Below, piece by piece: positions 23,907 to 38,900 of a DNA stretch of 64,000 nt (positions are counted from its first letter, which is position 1; each line of letters starts with the position of its first letter). The notes under the pieces were generated by a model, which had not been told where the DNA came from, did no database searches, and worked only from the letters and a program-made list of their open reading frames with translations. The DNA lies in the NCBI RefSeq assembly GCF_042242105.1, contig NC_092021.1, positions 6,932,355 to 6,996,354 of the forward strand, written 5' to 3'. Origin of the DNA: Pempheris klunzingeri. Lineage: Eukaryota; Chordata; Actinopteri; Acropomatiformes; Pempheridae. A program made the translations under genes and the position numbers.

Positions 23907-26900
23907 TTCACATGGAGAATAATTTGGTCTATAAATCTGATTAGCGGACAAATTGTCTTATTTATCACATCCTAAGAGAAAAACAGGACAGGTCTGCGTG
24001 TTGCACTACGTAATGGTTGAGCATTTAAGTATTACTCCCACAAAATCAGCAGAATTATAGGGTTTTAGTTAAACCCCAGTTCCAAATCCATCGTTCTCTG
24101 TCAGCATTTCTCAGTCCACGGCAGCAGCCCTTCAGTTTTTTTTCGTTGACAGACTAGTCTGTCTCCATGAGTTTGACGAGACGGTCTTAACTAGGAATTA
24201 GATTGCCAGGTTGGTGCTGGGTGGCTGCTGGAAGCTCAGCGAGGCGTTGAAGAGAATTGAGTATTTAGAGTGGATTAGTGTGGGGCTTGACGGCGAGGAA
24301 GGGGAAGCCCACCACACAATCCCCTTTTCTACTTACAGTCATAGAGGGACCAAACCAGGAAGCCACAGTCCCTCATGTAGTCACAGGCAAGTTAATCTTT
24401 AATGCAACACACATTTACACACTGCCAGCCAGAAGTCAAAATCTGCCCTGAATAAATAGTGAAGTTTTGTAACTGTGTACCTGTCCAATCTAAGCACTCC
24501 GTTTCATTTGAGCTTTTAATGTGTCTCACTTTCAAACAGGGAGTGAGTTTCTTTCTCTTCCATTTAGGTGAATTTCACAGCCGTGCCACCCACAATTTGT
24601 CTGGAGCAGATTGACATTTTCCAGCAAACACCCATTATGCCACAAAGTACTTAAACACATTAATGGTCCAAACAATTACTTGTGTATTTCCTTATGTGTG
24701 TGTATGTATACACAAACCACTGGCCCTAGTTCGGCTCGGCTTGTCTGACTCGCGTCTCCTTAAAAGGAAGTGACTTTGTGTGTGTGTGTGTGTGTGTTGG
24801 CTTCCTCTCTATGACATCATCACACGCACAGCCCGTGCAGATTGTTATCGCCAACTCCTTCCTGTTTATTCACCATGGCTGAGTTTCTTCCATAGCTTAG
24901 GGAACAGTGGGGGTTGGGCTCGGGGCGAGGGAGGGTGAGCGCAGGTATAGCAGTTTATCAAATCAGGTAGACAGAGAGTGGTGATACACTTATAAAATTT
25001 GATGGCAAAGCAGATTGACCGAGCAGTGATGATGCTATAAGCAAGTAGGACCAAAATAAGGCAAATAGTCACTTCCTGTAAGAAAGATGTTCCTAGCAGC
25101 AATGTAGCACTTATGCTTCTCACGCTGTGGTTATTTACAAGTTAAACATTCGTCATATTAGCCTTTCTCACTTCAATATTTTGAGGATTAGACACCCTCA
25201 AACAATAAATGGATTCATGCTGACATAAACATGTTACCAAAAAGAAATCTAGCTCATCTAGCCCACATTCGCCTTGCTGCTATTGCAGTTAAACTGACAC
25301 TGGATGGCCAGTCAGCTCTGTCTTGATTATGTAACTTTTTCTTTTTTGCAGTATTAGTTACTCTTCATTTCACTTGTCCTGACCCTCAGCTATCAGGCCT
25401 CTCAGTCTGGGGGATGCATCCCGTTTGAAAAGCAACAATTTGGCTGCACTGCAGTCGCTGGGATACCACTCCTCACTGCACACAACACGTTATATACCAG
25501 TAACATGGACACGTTGCAAGATTAAGTTAATCAAAACTGTTTCAATTGTGTTATAATTTGTTTGATTAGGAGAAACTTTCACTCTGCTCGAAACATATTC
25601 AAATCTGATAAGTTTCTTAATTGTTTGTCCATAATTGCATGCCATAGAACACACAAACAGCGCCTTCCTCCAACCACATACATACATACATAATGGTAAT
25701 ACCAACTCTGCCGGTAATACCAAGGTCCATTACATTACATAACATTTGTTGCTTCTGTCCAAAGCAACTTCTCAAAGTAGCATTCAGACACAACAGGAAG
25801 AGGAGTTAGACGGCATCTAAAAATCTTCTCAATTAACAGCTAAAGTTTAGAGATACAGCACAGGTGCTTAAGGCTTTCTTTATCATAAATGAGATGCAAG
25901 TGTAGTTTGAAAAGCTGGCTTGTCAGCGTGCAGTGTAAGGTGGCCGTTTACTCTGCTGGCCTGATTTCAGTGACGATGTTGCAGGGAGGCAGAGGAGATC
26001 AATGGCTGCTCTGGAATGCAGGTTTTGACCGTGGCTTAGCAGTAGGAAGGAGCATTTCCTGTCACTGCCCTGTAGGCTGGTACCAGAGTGCTACACTGGA
26101 GGCAAGCCGACACATGGAGCCAGTGTCGTGAACAGAAAAGAGGAGTGGTGTGGGGGAAAGATCCTTCTCTATTAAGATCCAGTAATGGCTGTGACAGTGA
26201 AAATGAACTTAATGTGGAGTTCCCCCTGAAGTCACAGCCTGTCACCACTTTCTTTACTAAACTCCAGTGTCAGTGTGACCGTGAGCAAGGCATGTAACCC
26301 TCCCCTGCTTGGGTGTCACTGCCCAGAGGCAAGTAAACAGAATTCATTTCACTGCAACATGAAGAAATAAATTATCTTTTGGAAATAAACATGTCACAGA
26401 AATTCCTCTCTGTAACTGATCTCCTGTTATTATTCACTGCGCTCACAGAGCTACATTGTTTAACTTCCTGTGACGTATTGCGTTTTGTTCACCATCATGC
26501 TTTAGCAGCAGTGAGAGTTGCAACATAAACTGTTGCTGCCTGAAGCGACGTGTTCAGGCTACAAGAAGCTTCCTATTGCTTCCACAAGGAAAATTGGAAA
26601 CATGTGGGTAACACTAACCAAAACATCTGAAGTGATGGTCCCACGGCGTTGTTGTAGTAAGACCCACGGCCTCCTGACAAGAACAGTCCATTCACTGTCT
26701 GGACTGGGAAAAATCTTAATGTGCTGTGTATGAAACACTTTCTTGGTTCTCACATGTTTGGATGACAGAAAAATCTTTAAAGGACTTTTCATTTCCTCAT
26801 TGTTCAGACCCAGCTGCGCCCCCTTGTTGTATTTTTAGAAATGTCTGCAGCATGCTATTGGTTTTATTCCTGGCCGGACGTAGCCTGCGAAGCTAGTTGC

Positions 26901-29900
26901 TAACCAGTGTGTGTGCAGTGCTGAGAGCTCTACAGCTGCTCCGTGTGTTTGTGGTGCAGCCGTAGGGTCAGTTTCATGGCTGTGTAAATGGACGCAGACA
27001 GGAGTTTTTCCTCGAGTGACCAGCAGTTCTAGATATTTCAGGATCATGCAGGGCTGGGACGAGTCTGCACTGATCTGCTGGGATCTGTGTCAGCTTAGAA
27101 ATCACTGCTTCTTCCCTCACTGCATTAACACTATATCTTATAATTGAGTGTGGATGCTCAAATATTTGGTGCATTTAAACACACTAATGTCAAGGTTGTG
27201 ACTCAAAATAGAGTAACATTGACCTGATACAATGCCAAGGCACCTAGCCTTACACAAAGAATTCAAAATCTTTGTCTAAGGCTTTTTTGTCCTTTTTGTG
27301 CTTTGTATTGTAGGGCATCCATTTTTTGTCCATGGTTTTATAGGCAGCACATTTATTGATATAAATGATGTAAACCAACCCAATTGAAGGTAGACAAATT
27401 AGTTTTTTTCAGTCTTCATTACCAAATGGAGTTCCTAGTAGTTTACCTTTTAAGTGTACTTGTAGTGTGTACTCGTAGTGACTAGTTTTGCCAAATCAAG
27501 AATGAACTTTCCTGCTAAATGATTCGCTGGCGAGACATTACTGCCACTGCCATCTCCCAGACAGCTGAACAAACTCCATCCGCTGATAAAGACCATGTGA
27601 AACCGTTGAACAGTGGACCTTGAGTTGGGAATGTGTTGTCAATCTTCCGTTTGTGATCGGACTTTGATGCTTATTTTGAGTGATGTTTTTTTTCCCCATG
27701 TTTTTGCAAGACCTTGTAAGGGGTTGGAAATAAAGGCCTCATTTATCGGTTTCTGCTCCTTGTGAGGAAAAAGACGTCTGTCCGGTTGACTCATGTCTGT
27801 GGCTGTAGCATGAGCGGACCTTTTAGCAGCCACTCCCTTTTCGGCAGCATATGGGAGCTTTATAAAGTTTTGCAAAGAGGAAACCAGGTTTTTTTTTTTT
27901 TTTCCCAGTTAGTCATCATAACCCTCAACTGGATAATAACATAACTGTGTCTGTAAATCCACTTAATGGTCCCACCTTATTTTCATCATAGTGAAATCTC
28001 CAGTTGGTCAGAAATCAGAGCTATTTCTGTGTGCTCTCTTTGTCCAGCCTGTCAGCACTCATGGTCATTAAAATACCCGTCCATTTTGGTTGCTGAAGAC
28101 TGGCATTGAGGTCGTGGGAACTCAGCTCAGTGGGGACAGAGTCAGACCAGGCTGGCATTTAGATCTGGTGGCACTTGAAGGCACAGTGCCCTTAGAGATT
28201 GTCAGTAGACACAAGGGATCAGGTTGACAGAAGCCAGGCCAGTACGTCTGTGAACCTGGTATGCTGCGCACACTGTGGGGCTGAAAAGTGCAGTTTAAAA
28301 TCACTTTGTGTAGAATCTTTCATATGATTAAGGTCCCTCTAATAATTCTTTTTTAAATTAACCACCTTAATTTAACATTACCCATACAATTCTGTAATGT
28401 AAAGTCAAATTCAACATGTAATTTTGTTCTCATAGCTCAGCTCTTGCTTGATAGAATTGCAAGTCATCACTCTGAGGAAGGAGAACATACAGTACACTGT
28501 TACATAATCTACCTTTACGCCATAAGTTTGAAATGAAGCTTCCCTTAAACATTTATCTTTTTTTCTTCTTTTTTTTCAGCATTTAACCCATTTCAGAGGT
28601 TATGTCCATGCACTGCATCTTGCCAGAGTAATGAACTAGCTCATTTGCTCTCAGGAGGACATCCTATTGAAACTGTGCTGAATTAGAGCAGTTTTGATAG
28701 AACCTGAGACCATGTAGGTCATTATAAATAGCTGGAAAGGAGGAGGAAACCATGTGTGATTCTGCCTTTTGGCCTATTTAGATGCATCTTTCTGAGTAGA
28801 GGCAGCTACAGCTACACATATACTCAACACAACATGTGTGGACACTGGGATGATCCAGGGTTTCACCCACTTATATGACTGACACAGTGGTGTATTTTTA
28901 AAACTACAGGAAGGTAAAAGAATAAACTGTAGTACAAACTGCACGTTAATAAAAATGCATAATGGTTGGACAGTATTTGTCTTGTGTAGATGTGTTTTAA
29001 GTTGTTAAGTAAACCAGATAGTTGGAGTTTGACACCCCAAGTCAGATCAGGTAAGTAATTAACCTCAGAAAAGAATGCTGACTCAACTTTGAAGACTTTT
29101 TTTTATTGTGACGGGGTTCTCACACACTTATGGCTTCTACTTGCCAAGTGCCTCACATAAAGATGCAAAGTAATACAAGATAAACTGCAACTAACGCTTC
29201 AGAATATGGTTTATATTAGTAGTCTGTACCAGTGTAAATACAAAGTACAGTCCACTTTGATAGAACTCTACCTGATCCAAACAATTAAGAACCTTATAAA
29301 CTAAATCTTATACTATACAGCCTACATTTCAGATGATGTGCCATGGGTTTGGCTGAGTATTTTCTTAGCCATATTGTGGGTCCTGTCACAGTTTCTTTTA
29401 ACAGAGGGTGACAGATGATGGGATGCTGTGACCAGCATTTATATGGGTAGATTAGTAATAGACTTGAAAGTAACTCTTAAGCTTGTTTTAATCCACATGC
29501 TGTTTTTGGGTGGCGTTTACTGCATCTGGACCATTCAGTGTCAAGTAAGTTTTTATTTACAGCAAAGTCGAATTCAATATACGATTGTCTGCATAACGTA
29601 CGACTTTCATTCCATGTGGTACTGTACTACTCACCCATCTGACACCCGAGTTAAAAAATAGCTGTAAAAATATTTGAAAATATTTATAATAATATTGTTA
29701 TTACCACAACAAACGGATTGATATTAACTGATATGTCTTCTTTTTCCTCTTGCCTTTTGACAAATGAAATGTCATTTTAGTAAAAGCTTTGAACTCTTAT
29801 GTGAGCTTGTTAGATGTAGTTAGTGAGACTCAGTGCTCTGTCCTCCTCGGAGCAAAGTGGCCATGTTAGTGGAGATTTTCATGAGCTCTATTTATGCTGT

Positions 29901-32900
29901 TGGAGGCCAAAAGGCTGAAGTGTTACTGCTATGACGCTGCAAATGTGTCGCCCCAAGGGTCTTGGAAGATAAAATACGAGGCCTTGTATGCGTACGCTTC
30001 AGTGTAGATGCGTCAGCACAGGTACAGCATTAGATCTGAAGAGGTTTTTTTTTTTGTGTGTGTGTGTGTGTCTGAAAGCCACACGCACAAATGTTAAGAA
30101 TCCCAAGGACAAAGAGCATTCATTGATTCAGGGGAAATGCCTTTCAAGCAGTCAGTGAGTGAGAACAGGAGAGCAGCAATCAGTGAGGACTAATTCTAGA
30201 AAATGTCCTTCATCACTCAGATGACTTGTGCTTGATTATTTTGCAGTGTTTCCTAAGGACAGCATTCTCTTCTTTTTTTTTTTAGGATGTTCTGGTACCC
30301 ATTCACACACATCCACAAGCAGGATGTGCTTAGTACACACACACACAGCTTACTGCAGGGTAAAAAGCATCTCTACTGATGCAGCAACAAGCCTGCTGTT
30401 CTAACATTTTAGGCCTCAGTCACCCCTTTCTTTAAGAGCGGATCCAGGCCATTGCATAATCCATGTAACTTAAATCCTGCATCTATAACTTAAAGAGCAT
30501 ATAAACACTTAAAGTATAGAGAAAAAGCGTTGCAGCACTGACCTGACCTGACCTGACAGGTCCAAGTCTGTTTTGAACACACCCCACTGTGATGCAGCTC
30601 TACACAATACTGTATTGTGAAGTGCTGGACTGCACAGGATGGTCTAGATGGCAGTGCAAGCAGTATATGATAAAACCTAGCAACATGTAATGTTAACAAT
30701 ATGCACGGCACAAGCAGCGTTTCAGTGTGATGACTGCACACAGTAGCAGTAATTATGCACATGTACGACCCTGTAGGGGGAAAAAAAGAGAGCATAGGCA
30801 CTACATCACACAGCAAAAGCCATATTCAGTGTCCTCAAGTACCACTGTCATTAACAAACAAACAGATAATAAAATGTGCAGTATCTTCACATATTGGAGC
30901 GTTTCAGGTGCTCCTTGGATAGATTTTTGACAAGAATTACAAATGTGTGCAGAAACGACAAACATACCCACAAACCAGGATTTTTTCACCTGCACAGGCC
31001 TCAGTTCAGTTCCTGACAGCACTGTAGTCTGGTAATACCTTGTAACCAACACAGCTGGTATCTTTCAGATTCTTCAGATTCAGATTTTCAAGTTGTTGAA
31101 TCTGTTTAATTAATCAGGTTTAGTGTCCTGGAAATAGAGGAGTTTCTTTACATTACTGGAACAGGACATATTTAACTGTCCAGTGATAAAGTTTTAAAAT
31201 GTATATGAGCAGAGTTTTACTGAGTCACGACTAAATGTTTCTTAATAGTGGGTGTGTGAACAGGCTTGTCTTTTGAAACTGATTCTTTTCTTTGTCTGTG
31301 TCTTCCTGTTTCTTGGTCATGGTGACTGACGTTGGGGAAATGCATTAGTGCGATGATAGGAGGGGTAATAGCGACCCCGCCTAGAGGCGAACAAACTGCA
31401 ACCGCACAGTGTCTACCACAAAGTTAGAGGAAGGAAATGCTTGCACACACTGTGTAAGGCACACTCATACAGTACGCGCTCTGAGAGAGGTCCTTTTAAG
31501 GAAAAGGCCCTGCTCTTGCCTGGGTGCTGAGGGGAGCAAAGGCAATGGCTTCAAATACATACACACATTTACACACTGTTGTGACTGCATGCCTGCGTGG
31601 GTCTGAGGATTCTCACAAGATTGTATACCTCTAAATACAGTCCACGAGAGTTCAAGGGACATTTGATATTCTGTGTTTATAGACGCTGCTACAACCCTGG
31701 TCACCCAGTTTACCACAGCATGCTGCATGATCTGTGAAAATGAATGATTTCAGTTATTTGGTGCTGTGACTCAAGCGTTACTTTGGTGTCACTGTAAAAC
31801 TTCACGCTTGTCTGTAAAGGTTTTTCTGTCGAGGAACTGGACATCAGGTCACACTCTTTATTTAGAGATGTGTAAATATGTGCCACTTTAGCTCAGATAA
31901 ACCGAACACTGTCTCACTTCTCTTTTTTTTTTTATTCTCTCTCTCTCTCTCTGCCTCTGTTTCTTCCTATATCCGCCCCTCAGGCCGAGGCCAGGCTGGC
32001 AGCAAAGAGGGCAGCCAGGGCAGAGGCCAGAGAAATCCGCATGAAGGAGCTGGAGAGACAACAGAAAGAGGTATAAAAGTCCAGATGCACACTCACATCT
32101 AAAACTATAACACAAGAGACACCTTTTAAACTAACTGCAAAGGGCACCGCTGCCTGCACCATAAGCTGGGTCGATCGAAAGGGAAACATTTTGAGGGGCT
32201 TTATCCATGTGTCACTTCATGCCTGGAAGACATGGCTTGATAATGCATTACCCTATATAACAAAAGGATTTCAGTAGTCTTGTTGGCAGTTTGGAGCTGA
32301 AGCATTTCCTGTCAACATTACTTGACGCGCTTAAGCTGGGACTCTTAAATCCTGTGGGTCATGGGTCAGAGGTGTAAATAGGGTGCTGTAACTGCAGCAC
32401 TGCGGGGGATTTCCTGGCAGTCTAACTGCTGTTTGTAGAAAGTTCATGAAAAACCATATTCTGTTTAAACTGATTCAGAATTAACTAATGAAACACTCAC
32501 CTCCTAATCAGTTCTGTACTAAATGTCTTTACCGCCCCCCCCCTAGATCCTGTGGATTTCATTTAACCCCAAATTATAGCAGAGACAATACATTTTGAGT
32601 GACTGATTTATTCGTATTGGCCTTCTGAGCATGTAATGTCTCTTCAAACAACACAAAACATCTGGGATAAAGGTCATAAAATGTCTTGTGCAGCTCGTCT
32701 TTCTCCACACACGGTCTTGATTAAAGTGGATTTGTGTTAAAGCAGTATTTCTAACTTTACAACAACATATGAAAGTAAATGATCTCTTAGATTCCTTCAG
32801 TTTAGGAGACGTTAACCAAGTAGAAATGAAGTGAAGTGACCAGTAAAGGTGGATCTTTCCTTTCCAGTGTAACTTCCCACTGTGAGGTTTAGCACAGTCA

Positions 32901-35900
32901 GCTAGAGCAGTTAGAAAGAATTCCTCTGAACTTTTGCTAGTTAATCTAAGGCCAAAAAAAAACTCTTTCAAGACTTTTAAAGGAAGCTTTTCACACATTT
33001 ATTAGACACTCTTCCTGAGATGAAAAGTCAGGGCACAGTGTAACACCTGCCACAGTATGTTTGCTTTATCTTTATCTTTTAACCAGTTCTTTAAAACCAA
33101 CCAAACAGTTGTGATCACCTAGAGTGCATGATTCTAGTTTACACTCTGTTATCTGTAATATGCACATTTGGAAGGACAGTTTTGAGTATGGACAAAGGTT
33201 TGCCACCCAATCGGTTTTAGCATGGTTCTTTTTGCATCACCGTGCCCCTTTTGATAACTACATGCAGTACGTTGTATAGCAGGAAACCTCCGACTGGGTG
33301 GTTCCCTCATGAAATCACTAGGCTTGAATCAGAAGGGCCTGTTCAGTAAAATGGGTATCAAAGGTCTGTTATTTATTTTCATATAAGTCACTCCACCAAT
33401 ATTTGTATTTATCATAGATAAATGCAAAGACCAAACACACCCTAAAACTGTATTTTGCAGCCTCTGCATCCAGCACCTCCATTGCTGGCACCAGCGCTGC
33501 AGTGTGATTTGTGTTGAAACAGGTGCAGAGTCTTGTGTGTTTGGACTGCAGGTCAGCGGTGTGTTTTTTGAGTTTTTCTGTCTCTGGTGTAGCTCCTCTG
33601 ATCCGTACCATGGGGAAGCACACTTTTCCCAGCTCACTATTCTTAGCGTGGAGTAACCCTACACACACAAACGGACTTCTTCCTCTCACCTGTCAAAACT
33701 GAACATGTCAGATTTGTCTCATATCTGTGTTCTGAGAGGATTTAGAGGTTAAGTCCCCCGATACTGTAATTACATGCGACCCTGGTGAACTTTGACTTAA
33801 ATCCCCTTGAACTTTCTCGAGTCAGCTCCTCTTTGTGCAGTAGAGATGATTCTTCTTGTCAGTGTAAGCGGAAGAAAGTGTATGTCCTCTGCTTGGGTTT
33901 TGGCAATATGAAATAATAAAGTCATCTGTCACAGAAAGTTTAATGTTTGTTTTGCTGTGATATTGATATGTACTGTATACTGCTGGAACAGTTTACAAAT
34001 AAAATACTTTTTAAGCTAATCCTATGAATTAAATACTTGGAAACATCAAAGTACTTCATCATATTGTTGCAGCAATGCTGTACTCAAATATTGACAGAGT
34101 AATCCTGCTCATGGATTTACAACATTACTCACAATGACCTAATACATTCAGAGGTGATGACCGGATTAGTTACTCTACCTCAGTTATAAACAGTAAAACA
34201 AAATCTCTGACTGACCACTGACACATTTTTATCATCTCACAATGTATTTTGTCACACTGTCCAAATCTATTCCCTGTTTCTTGTAAAGACGACCACTTTA
34301 CAGCCCATCTGATTTGCTTGTCATCATAGCAAACCCCTTTTCCATTAAGTGAGGGGATTAAGGTATACTGGGATAATCAGCATTCCAGCAGCACTCAATT
34401 ATTCAGCAATCAAAACACAGACGATGAGCCCAAACAACAACATGAGCGCACACATACACCAGTCATACGCACTGGATTAATGGTCATTGTTAAGCTGAGT
34501 CTGGTCAGGGTCAGTCAGTGTGTGTGTGTGTGTGTGAGTCTGCGTGCGTGTCCCTTAAACCCTTCAGCTGAGTTCTAAAGTAGCTTAGCAGGTTGCGCTC
34601 CTTGGTCCAGCCTGCAGTGGAGCAGTTGTTGTTGCGTTGTTGAGATGAGCAATGGGTTGCTGCTTTCGCATCCACCTTCGGGACTTTTGGATGGTTTCTC
34701 ACGCACTGAAGACAGGATTTAATGGTGGATTATTGGCTATTTAGCGGCAAACGAGAGCCGGGTGGTTGCCTCTGTTGTTCTGAGCTCAAAACGCAGTGCT
34801 CCGTCCAGCCGTGATCCTTCCCACATGACTGGCCGGGCTGTTACCGGCTGACTGCTGAAGGATGCGACCTCTCCTGATACCCTGAGCGCAGCAAGACGGC
34901 CGGACGTCGGCTGGCAGGGAGGGGGCTGAGGGCTGCCCTCACAGGGCGCCCAAGTACCCCTCCGATCAAAAAGGGGAGCACGGTGAGTCGGACAGAACGG
35001 ATGTAAACATGTAAGCTGATTGTGCACCTCATTTGATGAATGGGCTTATGACGTGCCTGGCTCACTTACTAATTGGGTGTCCAGACATGTAATGGGACAC
35101 AAGTAAGGAGACGATATACCTCCAGTTTTTAATCTCTCTTTGGGCCGTGCATTGATGCATAATGCTCTTATACATCGTGATTGTCACATTTTACGATGCA
35201 AGTTAAGTTAGTCGAAAGCAGCACATTTTGCTTTCTAGTTGATTGCATCCTTTATAGGTGGATGTCAAAGGTCAAAACAGAGAGTTAGAAAGTCAGAACT
35301 CAGAGCACAGGTAGACAAAGAGACTAAAGCTGCAGTTAATTTCTCGGTTAACTATTAAGATGCGTGGTGTGTGTCTTTTTCCATTCAAATAATGGAACAA
35401 TAGGGATATTATGCAGAAAGAATGTATAATTGGTGCATTATATTATTTATGTACCTGTGACACAGCAATGCATCGATGCATCCCACCATTCATAGTAAGA
35501 TATTTTCTAAATTAATGTGACCTCTACAACTCGATGTCTCCTGCTTGGACGTGAGGAGGACTTTATTTTCATGACTTGACAAGGCGCAACAAATTCCTCG
35601 AATCTGTTGCAAGTGTGGGGACATGAAGTTTCGTCTCGGCTGAACCTGTAAATTAAGAGCAGCTACTGAGGCCCAGCGGCCGTACTCCGTAGATTATCTA
35701 GGAACACTGTTGTCACTGAAGGGATGCAGAGGACAAATGGGTCAGCGAGTCTATTTCTGAAGGCCAGAATTAAAGAGCAGCCAATCCATATATTGGGCAA
35801 GCATACAAGGGAGACAGTGGTAGTAGATCTGGATTAAAGAACTGGATGGATGGGATGGAAAGTGCGGCAGCATGGGAGGGGTGTTGGGTTTTGCTCTGTG

Positions 35901-38900
35901 GTGGTATGGAGGCAAGGTCAAAAAATAAAACCGCAAGAGTGTTTGTTTGTCTCATGGGAGAAAGGAGCAGTTGCGTTTTTGAAAGTTGTGTATGAAAACA
36001 GCTCAGTCAGACAATAGTTTGAATTTATTTAAGTTCATCTAGATATGATATTGGAGTTGAAGGGATGCAAAGGTGATTGTAGCAATTTCTATTTTTGGTG
36101 TGAACAATGAGTCCATGTCTGTTCAGTCACATCAGTGAAAAGGACAAAGCATGGAGGAAGCAAGGTTTCTGACGTTGTGGAGCTCTTTTTTAAGTGTCTA
36201 TATGAGTGTATAAGCAAAGACAATGGCAAATAACATTCCATATAAAAATATACAGCCCAGGGTAATTGGTTTATTTATTTATTCATCAAACTTTCAAACT
36301 ACTGTAATTGACTATAATTTGTGTACATCCTCAAACATTCCACATTTTAGATAGCAACGCTCACAAGTGACGGCACGTACACCAGTCACATCTGACCCTG
36401 TGATAAACAGGCCTGGCTGGATCTGCTGTTGAGCTACAGTAGACAGCAGTCTAAGACCGAGGTGATTAGATTTATGTGTTTACTTCCAGTACCGATGAGG
36501 AAAAGTATACAGATCCTAAGGTTTCTGAAGATACCTTCAATCATAGTGAGGGGTGTTTCAAATAATATGTAAGGCACATAGAATTACAACATTGATGTGA
36601 TGTCACAGCCATAAAAAATCTTTTTTGGATTTGAATATTTAATGCATTTTAAGTGTGTTACAGCCTCCACTGTAGTGAAGTAAAGTCAAGTGGAGTGCTT
36701 GGTGACAACAAGGTGCCCAACCAGTAAATCAACATTTAAAGTGGTTGTGCCAGCTGTAATCATTCCTCCTGTCCACTGACCATTAACAGATTACCTTCCA
36801 AAGTGCTCTCAAGGTCAGTGATGGGGAACCGGAACAGTTCTTCTTACATGCAAAAATGTCCGTGAGACGTTTGCTTTTGGAGGTGCTGGTATGCTGACTT
36901 TGTTGCCTTTAGACCAAGCCAGGCCAGCTGTTTCCCCCTGTTTCCAGTCTTTATGCTAAGCTAAGCTAACTTTTTGCTGGATCTGGACATCTAACTCAGC
37001 CAAAAAGAGAATAAGCATATTTCCCCAAAAGTGGAACTATTTAGGTAATTAATTATCATTTTGTTTGAATGTGATCTTGGCTTGCATACTATTTTTTTTG
37101 TAGAGATTGTGGGTCTTCAAGTCCTCTGTACCAGGATGTGTCAGTGGCCAGTTGTTTGTCCCAAGACTCAGATCTGTAGTCATGGAAACATGGACTTGAA
37201 AGTGACACTGTTGCACGTGCACAGCTTTCTGCCACTGACACCAATGTAAAGGAATCATGGGAAAACCACCACAGACCCAGGGTCATAGATCCTCAGCAGA
37301 TTTCCAGTGCACTTGTGTTTTCGGGTCAGTTAGGAGAGGTCCTGCCGTGCAGCCGGGTACTTCACATTCCTGAGTGGCTCTCATTAGCAGAACCCTGCCT
37401 CTGTATGTCTCCCCTGCATGCTGTCCGTCTTGGTCGGTCACTTGCTGCAACTCATTCTGCCTTTTTTTTTAATGAAGTTTTACTTTCAGATCTGTCTTCA
37501 TCACATCTAATTTCTTTCCCTCCTGTTTTCATGGTTGATATCTTTCTCCTCTACCTGTCATCGGTGTTGGTGTATAGATCTTTCAGGTGCAGAAGGTAGG
37601 CCTCCTCTTCCTCACTTCCACCTCATTTGATTTAAGCGTGGTTATGTAATCATCCTATGTGTGAGCTTCACATTGTGCCCAAGAAAATAATGGAAATCTG
37701 GTTCCTGTGTTCTCTTTTCTGAACTGTTTTTTTCTTGCCCTCATTTCCTGTCTCTTATTAGAAATATTATGGCTTGGACACCAAATTAGATGACCGATCG
37801 GACAGCAAATGGGGAGATATTGAACAATGGATGGTACAGTTTCAGTGCTGTGATGATAACACTCCCATTTACTAAATACTATGCATGCATTTTGTTCCCT
37901 CCATACATATTTTACAGCTTGTATTTACGTTTGTTGGAAGCTTTCGCGTTGTGCCAAGTCTGCTTTTGAATTCCAGATAATTCCTGTTAAGCCTTTTTAG
38001 AAAATGACGGATTATGAGGAATCAGAGCTTGGCCATTAATGATAATCCACTTATTCAAAGGAGCCGGGTGCCCGTTTGGCTTTGAATCAGCATGACCATC
38101 TGCCCCATTGGTGTGAGACTGCATGGGATTTACTGTGCTGAAGTTACCACTGTAGTTACTTTGAATTGTCTCAGACCATCAGAGAGCTTCAGACACAGCA
38201 ATAAGGATATTTTGTGCGTGTTACTTATCATTTGACTAACCATGTTTTTTTTTTAAATAAAGTAATTCACTTACTGTTTGTTATTTGAGGTGCCACTGTT
38301 CGTGCAGCATGGGTGTCTCAGTGGTTTGTTGGCTGGATTACCGGTTGGTGTGATGGCATGCATGTCTTATTCTGCGAACAAGTCTGTACTTCACCCTCAA
38401 CTAGAGCTGCAACAATTAGTCTATTAATCGATTAGTTTTTTTGATTTTGATGATCAGTTAATAATATGTCATTTTTAAAGATTTTCTGATTTCTGCTTCT
38501 CAAATGTGAATATTTTCTGCTTTCTTTACTCCTCTATGACTGTAAACTGAGTATCTTGGTGTTGTGGACAAAACAAGACATTTGAGGACGTTACGTTGGG
38601 CTTTGGGAAACACTGATCACCATTTTTCACCAAACAGCTAATTGATTAAATGAGAAAATGATCGGCAGACTAATCGATAATGAAAATGATTGTTGACTGC
38701 AGCCCTACTCCCAAGTAAAAAATGATCTATATCTGTTTTGGATGCAGCCATCGTACAAATGTGTTCAAACGAACCAAAAAGCAGGCAATGCATTGCTGTG
38801 GTGCTTGCTTACATGCCATTCACTTCATGAGGTGGCCAACTTTGCCTACATATCTTCACCGCTAACAAATATCATTTACTATTTGGCCAAAATAATCACA

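Larger units (their letters stand above)
16413..31983 (+). other. lrrfip1 intron 1 (15.6 kb)
   Basis: Long intron without a recognisable gene on either strand. It contains dispersed repeats (18787-18960, 20455-20700, 20884-21015, 22850-23035, 23757-23930, 25728-25830), CA/GT arrays (18348-18386, 23876-23902, 24776-24798) and homopolymer runs. Open frames here are short and lack splice-consistent partners. Regulatory elements are possible but cannot be identified from one sequence. Confidence 0.6.
32071..37577 (+). other. lrrfip1 intron 2
   Basis: 5.5 kb without a recognised coding exon. It holds the candidate alternative first exon (34740-34982), a short GT array (34518-34538) and, at the right, a foldback-family copy (36885-37055). 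Confidence 0.5.

Noticed and set aside
32543..32998. A 151-codon minus-strand frame in lrrfip1 intron 2
   Set aside because: No conserved motif and no partner exon with matching phase; composition is like the surrounding intron.
34737..35027. A 96-codon minus-strand frame in the CpG-rich block of intron 2
   Set aside because: It has no domain, and GC-rich sequence opens frames by chance; the donor on the plus strand better explains the block.
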